DNA from: JANOYY01 sp043720395
GTDB taxonomy: Bacteria; Actinomycetota; Acidimicrobiia; Acidimicrobiales; JANYDT01
Assembly (NCBI GenBank): GCA_043720395.1
Contig: JAYSSR010000102.1
Location: 1-64,000 of the forward strand
Length of the DNA stretch: 64,000 nucleotides
Direction of reading: 5' to 3'
Shown: in pieces, positions 8,789 to 15,678 of the stretch
Position numbering within the stretch: the first letter of the stretch is position 1
How the letters are laid out: each line of letters begins with the position of its first letter
The notes under the pieces: model-generated
What the model was told of the DNA's origin: nothing
The model's database searches: none
What the model saw: the letters and a program-made list of their open reading frames with translations, nothing else
Program-made: the position numbers and the translations under genes

Positions 8789-10084
8789 ATGCCTGGTTCA
8801 ATCCTCACCATGATGGCCCTCGGGGCCGTTATCGCGTTTGTCGTGGTCGCCTGCCTTCGGGACCATCGCGTTCGCATGTCCACCAGTTACTCCACGGATA
8901 TGCGCCTCTTCCGGTCCAACTGGTCCAAGGGCGCGATCCTGGTCGGTCTGCTGCTCTTCGTTTCGGTTCCGGCCGGGTTCTCCTGGATCGGTTACGGGGG
9001 GGCACACCTTCCGGCGAAGCTAATCCCGGGCCTTCCCATGAGCGATTTCTGGCTCAGCGTGATGTGCTTTGCCGGGATCTATGCGCTCGGGGCGCTTGGG
9101 TTGTCCTTGCTTATCGGATTCACCGGACAGATTTCGATCGGACAATCCTTCTTTGTTGGGCTCGGGGCCTACTCGGTCGGGTACTTCGGCAAGGACTGGA
9201 CACCGTTCGGTGACAAGCCACTGCCTTTTCTTGCATGGTTCCTCATTGCAGGTTTTCTCGGTGCGGCAATATCGGCCCTAGTGGGTCCGTTCGCGCTTCG
9301 CCTTCGGGGTCATTATCTCGCCGTAATTTCCATCGGCCTCGTGATCACGTTTGAATGGCTGGCGAACTTTCCGTTCAAAAGCATCACCAAAGGGTCGGGC
9401 GGACGCAATGACCTGCCCCCTGCCGCGCTCACGATCTGGCCCGGCAAGACGATCTATTTCTCGGTGCCAGACGCCGATCGCGGTGCCGGTGACCTCTTCG
9501 GCTTCACCTGGTCGAAGGAGGCTATGCATTTTTGGCTGATCTGGGCAACGGTGATCATCGGATTGATCGTGGCAAAGAACGTCGTACGGTCGCGCCAGGG
9601 TCGGGCAATGATGGCGGTGCGCGACCGTGATCTCTCCGCCGAAGCGATTGGTGTGAGTCAGGCGTACACGAAGGTATGGGCCTTTGCACTCTCGGGCGCG
9701 TATGCAGCATTCGCTGGTGCCCTTTACGCCTCGTTCTACAGCTACGCCAAGCCGGACACCTTCGGCGGACCGAGCGGGCTTGCGTTTTCGATCCAGTTCG
9801 TTGTGATGATCATCATCGGCGGCTCCGGCAGTCTCCTCGGACCGGTGTTGGGCGGAGTCGCCGTGGCCGCGCTCGACTTCCTGATCGAGCGCTTTCATTG
9901 GGTCGTCGATTGGATGCCCTTTGTCCAGGAGAACCCGGCAGCTCGTGGCATGACCGTTCCGCGGTTCGTGAAGGTCCTGCAGGGTCTCATCATCATCGTG
10001 TTTCTGATGTTCGCTCCACAGGGGATCAACGGTCTGTGGCAAAAGACGAAGCGCTACCTATCGACCTGGCCATTCTCCAGCTAG
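8789..10084 (+). CDS. livM: Branched-chain amino-acid-type ABC transporter permease LivM
   Basis: Second permease of the importer, with nine to ten hydrophobic segments. The family core 'ALGLSLLIGFTGQISIGQSFF', 'MMAVRDRDLSAEAIGVS' and 'IIIGGSGSLLGPVLGG' is intact. It carries an extra N-terminal hydrophobic helix (residues 1-25) and an Arg-containing loop before the usual first helix, giving 431 residues. It begins 8 bp after the livH stop. Residues 195-250 form an extracytoplasmic insertion with aromatic residues, common in actinobacterial LivM. Confidence 0.92.
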   Translation: MPGSILTMMALGAVIAFVVVACLRDHRVRMSTSYSTDMRLFRSNWSKGAILVGLLLFVSVPAGFSWIGYGGAHLPAKLIPGLPMSDFWLSVMCFAGIYALGALGLSLLIGFTGQISIGQSFFVGLGAYSVGYFGKDWTPFGDKPLPFLAWFLIAGFLGAAISALVGPFALRLRGHYLAVISIGLVITFEWLANFPFKSITKGSGGRNDLPPAALTIWPGKTIYFSVPDADRGAGDLFGFTWSKEAMHFWLIWATVIIGLIVAKNVVRSRQGRAMMAVRDRDLSAEAIGVSQAYTKVWAFALSGAYAAFAGALYASFYSYAKPDTFGGPSGLAFSIQFVVMIIIGGSGSLLGPVLGGVAVAALDFLIERFHWVVDWMPFVQENPAARGMTVPRFVKVLQGLIIIVFLMFAPQGINGLWQKTKRYLSTWPFSS

Positions 10085-10142
10085 AGCCCCGACTTGCCGG
10101 CCAGCGGACAGAACTTGCCGTCGTTCACGCATGGTGTGACAT

Positions 10143-10154
10143 ATTTCATGAAAT
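10143..10154. promoter_or_regulatory. Perfect 12-bp palindrome upstream of the binding-protein gene
   Basis: ATTTCATGAAAT is a perfect palindrome in the 131-bp gap between livM and the solute-binding protein gene, in locally AT-rich DNA. It could be an operator for separate control of the binding protein; no regulator gene is adjacent. Confidence 0.35.
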
Positions 10155-10167
10155 GATCAGCTGTACC

Positions 10168-10189
10168 GGCCGCTCGACCCCGAGCGGCC
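10168..10189 (+). promoter_or_regulatory. GC-rich hairpin between livM and the binding-protein gene
   Basis: GGCCGCTC and GAGCGGCC form a perfect 8-bp stem with a 6-nt loop, ending 26 nt before the binding-protein start. There is no U-tract, so it is more likely an mRNA-stabilising or processing hairpin that lets the binding protein be made in excess than a terminator. Confidence 0.4.
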
Positions 10190-10215
10190 GCCGACCAACC
10201 AGGGAGAGTACCGGC

Positions 10216-11649
10216 ATGAAACATAAATTGGGGCACGTCATCGTGCTGGGATTGATCGTCGGGGTGGCCGTCCCTTCGGGGGTCGCGTTCGCCGCCACCG
10301 TAAAATCCGGAGGCACTTGTAAGACCGTTGGTCAATCAAGCGGTGCATTGACCTGCACGCTGAAGGGCCGCAAGAAAGTGTGGGCTGCAACCCCAGTCAC
10401 CGCCGCGCCGACAACGGTCGCTGCCGGAGCATCGACCCCCGCTGCCCCGGCTGGAATTCCAATCGTTCCGGGCTTCGACGGAAAGACGATCTCGCTGGGT
10501 TATCTCAGCAACGTTGCCGGTGGTCCATTTGCGGTACCTGGCAAGGCACTTACGGCCGGTTTCAACGCGATCATCAGCACGGTGAACGACCAAGGAGGGA
10601 TCGCCGGGAAATACAAGATCAACAATATCTTCGCCGAGACCGAGTACAACGCCGAGAAGTCGGTGGCTAAGTACACGGAGTTGCGCGACAAGGTCGTCAT
10701 GATCAGCCAGATCTTCGGGACACCGAACGTACAGGCGGTCCTTCCGAAGCTCCGCCAGGACGGGCTCGTCGGCTCGCCGATTTCGTGGGATGCGGAGTGG
10801 TCGAAAGATCCGAATCTCCTCCCCAACGGCGGCGTTTATCAATTCCGGGCGATGAACGTGGTCGACTACTGGGTGACATACCTGAAGAACGCCGGCAAGA
10901 AGGTCTGCGCGGTCTCGCACAACTCAGCGTACGGTGATGCGGCGCTTGAGGGATACGAGTTCGCCCAAAAGAGCCTGGGCTTCGCCGGCCCGGTGAAGCT
11001 CAAGATCGGGCCCGCAGACCCTGGGTCCGCAATGGGTGCCGTCGTCACACAGCTCAAGGCCGCGGGTTGCGACGCAGTTTGGACGGCGATCGCATCCGGA
11101 CAAACAACGGGCATCCTCGTCGCCGGGTCACAGCAGTCGTACAACCCGATTTTGTTGACCGTAGCACCTGGATTCAACATTGGTCAGCTCAGCTCACCAG
11201 AGCTTGAGAGCCTTTACGACAAGCAGGTGTACGTGGAGAGCGATGTCGCCCAATGGGGCGACCCGAAGGTTCCCGGCATGAAGCAACTTCTCGCCGATGT
11301 TTTGAAGTACGCACCCGAGTACTCGGGCAACGTCGACACGGCGTTGGGTGCGGGTTGGGCCGAGGCCAAAACCGTGGTTGCGCTGCTCGAAAAGGCCGTC
11401 GCTCTCGGTGATTTGAGCCGTGACGGCATCAAGAAGGCCTTGGCCCAAACGGGAAAGGTCGATACCGGCGGGGTGTACCCGAATCCGGAATTCGTTGAGC
11501 CTTCAAAGCGCCTGCCATATCCAGCAAGCCACATCATGAAGGTCGACACGATCCTCAAGGTGAGGAGCGGTGGACTGCTCTATGCGCCGGGAGGTGCCAA
11601 CTACCGAGCGGCCTTCAGCGGTGGCTACAAGCACCGCGTTTGGCCGTAA
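10216..11649 (+). CDS. Periplasmic-binding-type solute-binding protein of the Liv-type importer
   Basis: The start at 10216 follows an AGGGAGAG ribosome site and gives a Sec signal peptide (basic MKHK, hydrophobic core, cleavage near AFA-AT, about residue 26). A Pro/Ala/Thr linker (about 58-80) precedes a type I periplasmic-binding fold from about residue 90 ('TISLGYLSNVAGGPFAVPGK', 'NDQGGIAGKYKI', 'AAGCDAVWTAIASGQT'). No lipobox cysteine is present, so it is exported and either free or wall-associated. At 477 residues it is longer than Gram-negative LivJ. It is the last gene of the operon and is followed by a strong terminator. Confidence 0.9.
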   Translation: MKHKLGHVIVLGLIVGVAVPSGVAFAATVKSGGTCKTVGQSSGALTCTLKGRKKVWAATPVTAAPTTVAAGASTPAAPAGIPIVPGFDGKTISLGYLSNVAGGPFAVPGKALTAGFNAIISTVNDQGGIAGKYKINNIFAETEYNAEKSVAKYTELRDKVVMISQIFGTPNVQAVLPKLRQDGLVGSPISWDAEWSKDPNLLPNGGVYQFRAMNVVDYWVTYLKNAGKKVCAVSHNSAYGDAALEGYEFAQKSLGFAGPVKLKIGPADPGSAMGAVVTQLKAAGCDAVWTAIASGQTTGILVAGSQQSYNPILLTVAPGFNIGQLSSPELESLYDKQVYVESDVAQWGDPKVPGMKQLLADVLKYAPEYSGNVDTALGAGWAEAKTVVALLEKAVALGDLSRDGIKKALAQTGKVDTGGVYPNPEFVEPSKRLPYPASHIMKVDTILKVRSGGLLYAPGGANYRAAFSGGYKHRVWP

Positions 11650-11670
11650 CGACTGAAGCAATTTGAAGCA

Positions 11671-11706
11671 GAACGGGCTTGCCTCCAGCGAGGCGGGCCC
11701 GTTCTT
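11671..11706 (+). terminator. Intrinsic terminator of the liv-type operon
   Basis: GAACGGGC...GCCCGTTC forms a long stem (with inner TGCCTC/GAGGC pairing and a CAGC loop) followed by TT, 21 bp after the operon's last stop codon. Confidence 0.75.
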
Positions 11707-11773
11707 CGCGTCTGGCCACCGCGGGAGCCGGTCGACATCCTGTTCGTCGTACCGGTCCGCCGGCGTTCGTGGG

Positions 11774-11821
11774 CGTTGGGAAGGTCGGCTAGGTGGGAGG
11801 TCACCGATGTTCCCAACGTCG
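11774..11821. repeat. REP-like family B, full copy
   Basis: CGTTGGGAA...TTCCCAACG arms enclose the inner pairing region GGTGGGAGGTCACC. Family B has ten or more copies in this window. This one starts a pair with the copy at 11877, about 103 bp start to start, in the gene-poor stretch 11707-12184. Confidence 0.8.
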
Positions 11822-11876
11822 CAGTTGACGCTCGAATCGACCTCTTCCGTAGCGGGCTCCGACCGGCTTGCCCATT

Positions 11877-11928
11877 CGACGTTGGGAAGTTCGGCTACCT
11901 CGGGGGTCACCGATGTTCCCAACGTCGG
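11877..11928. repeat. REP-like family B, full copy
   Basis: CGACGTTGGGAA...TTCCCAACGTCGG, with the inner ACCTCGGGGGT region. It shares the family's fixed length of about 50 bp. Confidence 0.8.
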
Positions 11929-11944
11929 CGGCCAAGCAGCGAAC

Positions 11945-11959
11945 CGCGGTCAAGTGCCG
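11945..11959. repeat. 15-bp direct repeat, left copy
   Basis: CGCGGTCAAGTGCCG here recurs exactly at 13119-13133. The two copies enclose the truncated NYN gene and the dead higB gene. They could be a duplicated target site or recombination footprint of an old insertion, or a shared regulatory motif. Confidence 0.45.
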
Positions 11960-12127
11960 GATCCGGCGAACCGATGCGTACGCCTGGTAACGAGCGGTGT
12001 CGGATGGCGGTGCATTCGGCCGCCGGGTCAGCGGCGGCAGTAGAGGCAGTCCATGCAATACAAGAGGGCGCGTGCGTTTGTCCTCTTCCCACACGTCGTT
12101 CCGCGTGCAATACTGGAGGCCAATCCT

Positions 12128-12168
12128 CCCCGCCCTCCACGCTTCGGCGTGCAGTGGCGGGGCTTTTT
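12128..12168 (+). terminator. Intrinsic terminator/attenuator just upstream of the NYN gene
   Basis: CCCCGCC pairs with GGCGGGG, enclosing an inner CACGC-TTCG-GCGTG tetraloop stem, followed by C and five Ts. It ends 17-20 nt before the NYN start. The stretch 11929-12127 before it contains further hairpins (GCCGCC/GGCGGC near 12020-12038; AAGAGG/CCTCTT near 12062-12088) but no gene I can support. It could end a small RNA or attenuate the NYN gene. Confidence 0.65.
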
Positions 12169-12187
12169 CGTTGCAAGGAGCCCTGTG

Positions 12188-12664
12188 TTGGAGCGTGTCG
12201 CAATCTTCATGGACGACCAAAATGTCTACATGGGAGCACGAGCCGCCTTCGCTCCGATGTACGCGCCGTCGCGATTCGGCCAGATCGACCCGACTCGTCT
12301 CGGGGAGTTGCTCGTCCATCGTCGGCAGCGGCCCAGTGAAGTTTCCGAAGTTCGTCTCTACCGTGGGCTACCCGAATCGAACCGCGACCCGCGTGGCTAT
12401 GGGGCGGCCCGCCGACAGATCGCTGCGTGGGACGCGCAGGAGAACGTCTCTGCGATCACGCGGCCGCTTCGATACCCTCGAAATTGGCCGACCGAACCGG
12501 GTCGCGAAAAGGGCATCGACGTCCAACTCGCCGTCGATCTTGTGCTCGGTGTCGCCCGCTGCCTTGAGCACCGCACCAATGACGGCACCACTATCGACCG
12601 GACAGATGGTCAGCGCGGCGTATTGCAATTTGGGTGGGCCCCGGTCGTGCTCAAGCGGTTTTGA
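12188..12664 (+). CDS. Truncated NYN-domain (PIN-like) ribonuclease
   Basis: The first 110 residues match the NYN domain, a PIN-like nuclease: 'RVAIFMDDQNVYMGAR' supplies the first acidic residues and 'REKGIDVQLAVDLVLG' the second pair. The expected next strand, normally ending in a third conserved Asp, is missing. The last 40 residues ('HRTNDGTTIDRTDG...') look unrelated, so the protein is probably truncated and perhaps inactive. An AAGGAG ribosome site at 12175-12180 fixes the start at TTG 12188 (or GTG 12185). The upstream open frame to 12053 crosses a terminator and is rejected. Its 3' end abuts the broken higB region, suggesting a deletion or recombination junction. Confidence 0.65.
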   Translation: MERVAIFMDDQNVYMGARAAFAPMYAPSRFGQIDPTRLGELLVHRRQRPSEVSEVRLYRGLPESNRDPRGYGAARRQIAAWDAQENVSAITRPLRYPRNWPTEPGREKGIDVQLAVDLVLGVARCLEHRTNDGTTIDRTDGQRGVLQFGWAPVVLKRF

Positions 12665-12685
12665 GCGGCTCTTCATGATTTGTCC

Positions 12686-12967
12686 TCAGTGGTAGTCAAC
12701 GATTTCAACCTCTTCGGGACCCGTCGGAGTCCAACGAAAACAGATCCGCCATTGCTCATTGATTCTGATGCTGTGGAGGGCTGAACGATCACCTTTCAGC
12801 TACTCAAGCCTGTTTCCTAGAGGGACACGCAAGTCGCCGATTGACTCAGCGGCATCGAGAATCAGTAGCTTCCTCAATGCCATCCGATACGTCCCGTCGT
12901 CCAGATACCGAACTCGTCGGCGCTGCCACACGCGCTCCGTGTTTTTGTCTTGAAACGACTGCAGCAC
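12686..12967 (-). pseudogene. higB: HigB/RelE-type toxin, inactivated by an in-frame TAG
   Basis: Reading leftwards from GTG 12967 gives a typical 93-codon HigB toxin: 'LQSFQDKNTERVW' at the start, 'LDDGTYRMALRKLLILDAAES' in the middle and 'SIRINEQWRICFRW...EVEIVDYH' at the end. Codon 56 (12802-12800) is TAG where the family has Ala, between 'GNRLE' and 'LKGDR', so the frame is broken by a single nonsense codon. No other lesion is visible, which suggests recent inactivation. The HigA antitoxin normally follows. Here an ATG 10 bp downstream opens with MKSRSKPL, like some HigA starts, but the sequence then diverges and overlaps the NYN gene antisense, so higA appears lost. Confidence 0.85.
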
Positions 12968-12973
12968 TGACCG

Positions 12974-13001
12974 ATAGTAACGACTGGCGTTATTACGTCA
13001 A
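12974..13001 (-). promoter_or_regulatory. Promoter of the higB remnant
   Basis: On the minus strand TTGACG (13001-12996) and TACTAT (12979-12974) are separated by 16 bp, a near-consensus sigma70-type promoter. It ends 7 bp before the GTG start, implying a very short leader. Confidence 0.6.
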
Positions 13002-13118
13002 GCGGCATGTTTCGTTGGGTTCCAGGGGGAGACGGCGCGTGGGGTGAGCTGGCGGACCCGACCGACTACAACATTGAGCGGCCGCCGACTCGGTCGACTG
13101 GCGAATCCATCTCGACCG

Positions 13119-13133
13119 CGCGGTCAAGTGCCG
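13119..13133. repeat. 15-bp direct repeat, right copy
   Basis: Exact second copy of CGCGGTCAAGTGCCG (first at 11945-11959). It lies 16 bp before the proA start, so a regulatory role for proA is an alternative to an insertion footprint. Confidence 0.45.
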
Positions 13134-13149
13134 CCTAGATTGCACGCTC

Positions 13150-14460
13150 GTGAGTTGGACGCCCCCATCGCTGCGTGTCGTGCCCAAGGTGGGTGGTGCC
13201 GAGGCACCCGTCGATAGCTCCGTGGCCGTGCTCGGACGGCGTGCCAAGTCCGCGTCCTACGCACTTTCGCAGGCATCGACCGACCAGAAGAACTCCGCGC
13301 TCCTCGCGGCTGCTGACCTGCTTGGGGTCCACGCGTCGAGCATCTTCGACGCGAACAGCGCCGACATCGAGCGAGCTGCTTCGAGCGGCGTCGCAGAAGC
13401 GGTGATCGACCGACTCCGGCTCTCGGACGGGCGCATTGCTGCGATGGCGAACGGGCTACGACTCGTCGCGGGACTTGCCGATCCGTGCGGCGAGGTCATC
13501 GCCGGTTGGACGCAGCCCAACGGCATCCGCATCGCCAAGACCCGGGTTCCACTCGGCGTCGTAGCGATCATCTACGAGAACCGACCGAACGTCACGAGCG
13601 ATGCCTTTGGGCTGTGCATCAAGAGCGGCAACGTTGCCTTCCTTCGTGGTTCCAGCGGTGCCATCGAATCGAACAAGGCAATTGCGGTTGCCTTACGGGA
13701 GGGCCTGCTGAAGGCGGGACTGCCAGCGGATGCGCTCGTGCTCGTTGAGGACACCTCCTACGACGCCGCCACACAGTTCATGCGACTCCGCGAGTCGATC
13801 GACGTGCTCATCCCACGCGGTGGGCCGTCGCTCATCAAGAGCATCCTTGAGAACGCCACCGTGCCCTACGTGATCGACGGCGACGGCAACTGCCACCTCT
13901 ACGTCGACGCTGCTGCTGACCATGAGATGGCGCTCGCGATCCTGATCAACGGCAAGACGCAGCGTCCGAGCGTGTGCAATGCCCTGGAATCGCTCGTAGT
14001 CCACGCCGACGCTGCTGCGGAGTTCCTGCCGAGAGTCGCCTTGGCGCTGGACGACGTGGAACTGGTCGGCGATCTGCGTGCTCGCGAGATCGTCGGGTCC
14101 GACCGCATGGCCCCGGCCACTCCGGAGGACTTCGCTCGGGAGTTCCTCGACATGAAGCTGAGCGTCGCCGTGGTCGACAACATCGGCGACGCCATCGACC
14201 ACATTCGGCGCAACGGCACCGGGCACACCGAGGTCATCGTGACCAACGACATGCGAGCGGCCGACCGTTTTGTTCGTGAAGTCGACGCGGCTGCCGTCAT
14301 GGTCAACGCGTCGAGCCGCTTCACCGACGGGGAACAGTTCGGCTTCGGAGCCGAGATTGGCATCTCCACCCAGAAGCTCCACGCCCGCGGACCCATGGGC
14401 CTGCGGGAGCTCACCACCACCAAGTACGTCGTCCGTGGGGACGGCCAGACCCGCACGTAG
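13150..14460 (+). CDS. proA: Glutamate-5-semialdehyde dehydrogenase (gamma-glutamyl phosphate reductase)
   Basis: Second enzyme of proline synthesis: it reduces gamma-glutamyl phosphate with NADPH in the cytoplasm. The 436 residues match the family throughout ('GVVAIIYENRPNVTSDA', 'LRGSSGAIESNK', 'YVIDGDGNCHLYVD'). The catalytic cysteine is in 'KTQRPSVCNALE', and the C-terminus has 'NASSRFTDGEQFGFGAEIGIS'. Start is GTG 13150. proB is not in the window. Confidence 0.95.
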   Translation: MSWTPPSLRVVPKVGGAEAPVDSSVAVLGRRAKSASYALSQASTDQKNSALLAAADLLGVHASSIFDANSADIERAASSGVAEAVIDRLRLSDGRIAAMANGLRLVAGLADPCGEVIAGWTQPNGIRIAKTRVPLGVVAIIYENRPNVTSDAFGLCIKSGNVAFLRGSSGAIESNKAIAVALREGLLKAGLPADALVLVEDTSYDAATQFMRLRESIDVLIPRGGPSLIKSILENATVPYVIDGDGNCHLYVDAAADHEMALAILINGKTQRPSVCNALESLVVHADAAAEFLPRVALALDDVELVGDLRAREIVGSDRMAPATPEDFAREFLDMKLSVAVVDNIGDAIDHIRRNGTGHTEVIVTNDMRAADRFVREVDAAAVMVNASSRFTDGEQFGFGAEIGISTQKLHARGPMGLRELTTTKYVVRGDGQTRT

Positions 14461-14517
14461 GCCACCCGGCCGCGTGACACCTGTGCTTCAACGCACTCCA
14501 AGAAAGGCAGGCTCCTC

Positions 14518-15393
14518 GTGAGCGACCGCTTCCAATCCGTCGCCGAAGTCCGTGATGGGCTTCGTGACGTCCACTACCTCGCCGACGATGGCATTGCCGG
14601 CGTCGTGTTCCTCGCGGACCGCCTCGGCAAGCCGATCCTCTGCGAGGGCCCCGCGGGTACCGGCAAGACGGAACTTGCGAAGGCGATTGCCTCGATGACC
14701 GGCTCACGGCTCATTCGCCTTCAGTGCTACGAGGGCCTCGACGAGTCGAAGGCCCTCTACGAATGGAACTACAAGAAGCAGCTCCTGCGCATCCAGACGC
14801 AGCGCAATGCCGAAGATCAGGGCGCGACATGGTCCGACGTCGAGGACGACATCTTCTCCGACGAGTTCCTGCTCACCCGTCCGCTGTTGGAGGCTATCCG
14901 TGCCGATGACCCGGTGGTGCTGCTGATCGACGAGGTTGACCGCGTCGAGGTCGAAACCGAAGCGCTGTTGCTGGAGATCCTGTCCGACTATCAGGTGTCC
15001 ATCCCTGAGCTCGGCACGGTTGTGGCGAAGCAGATCCCGCTCGTGGTCCTCACGTCGAACAACACCCGTGAGCTGTCGGAAGCGTTGAAGCGCCGCTGCC
15101 TGTTCCTGCACATCGACTATCCGACGATGGAGCGCGAGAAGGAGATCGTTCTGACGCGCGTGCCCGATATCAAGGACAATCTGGCCGATCAGATTGTGCG
15201 GATTGTTCGGTCGATTCGGCAGTTGGAGCTGAAGAAGTCGCCTTCCGTTTCGGAGACGTTGGACTGGGCTCGGACGCTGATTCTGCTTGGCAAGGATACT
15301 ATTGACGAGCAGACGTATCGGGAGACGTTGCATATTCTGTTGAAGTATCAGTCGGATATTACTAAGGCGGCGAAAGAATTCAGCGAGAAGTGA
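14518..15393 (+). CDS. MoxR-family AAA+ ATPase
   Basis: This 291-residue MoxR ATPase has Walker A GPAGTGKT (about residue 43), Walker B VVLLIDEVDRV, sensor region VVLTSNNTRELSEALKRRCLF and the C-terminal lid. MoxR proteins act as chaperones that mature metal- or cofactor-dependent complexes together with VWA partners. The next gene is exactly such a partner (CoxE-like). A CoxD-type pairing is likely, but no CO dehydrogenase genes are present. The last 220 bp switch to T-ending codons, unlike the first two-thirds. Confidence 0.9.
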   Translation: MSDRFQSVAEVRDGLRDVHYLADDGIAGVVFLADRLGKPILCEGPAGTGKTELAKAIASMTGSRLIRLQCYEGLDESKALYEWNYKKQLLRIQTQRNAEDQGATWSDVEDDIFSDEFLLTRPLLEAIRADDPVVLLIDEVDRVEVETEALLLEILSDYQVSIPELGTVVAKQIPLVVLTSNNTRELSEALKRRCLFLHIDYPTMEREKEIVLTRVPDIKDNLADQIVRIVRSIRQLELKKSPSVSETLDWARTLILLGKDTIDEQTYRETLHILLKYQSDITKAAKEFSEK

Positions 15394-15430
15394 CTGGTTT
15401 CGCGCCTTCCCGGCCGGGCGCAGGGCCTGT

Positions 15431-15549
15431 CGCTCGGGGGCCCTCCCTTCGGGGCCTCCCGCAAGCGGGTCCCCCCAAAGGGCACCACCCCGAGCGCCAC
15501 CCACGCCCGTCCTCATTCACAACACCCACCCATCTTGGTTTGGGTGTTG
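15431..15549. other. Strongly structured intergenic region between moxR and the VWA gene
   Basis: CGCTCGGGG and CCCCGAGCG enclose several smaller GC-rich stems (GGGGCC/GGCCTC, CCCGC-AA-GCGGG), followed by the separate hairpin CAACACCCA/TGGGTGTTG (15520-15549). No coding potential is convincing between 15394 and 15678. It could end moxR transcription or set a moxR-to-VWA ratio. Confidence 0.5.
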
Positions 15550-15678
15550 GGGGAGTTGGGCCGCGGTTGGGTTTCTTGCCCGTCACTTCGCTCCGGGGTC
15601 CTGAGGGCTGCTTGCGGCGGGTCTTCTCGGCCCTTTCCTCTTTTCGGGGCCTTCTTACTGTTCGTGGAGGATGTTCCT

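Noticed and set aside
9676..10215. N-terminal extension of the Liv-type binding protein
   Set aside because: It overlaps livM in another frame; ATG 10216 has a good ribosome site and a signal peptide.
12040..12130. Possible tRNA or riboswitch upstream of the NYN gene
   Set aside because: Hairpins are present, but there is no cloverleaf with a T-loop GGTTCGA-type motif and no match I recognise to a riboswitch core.
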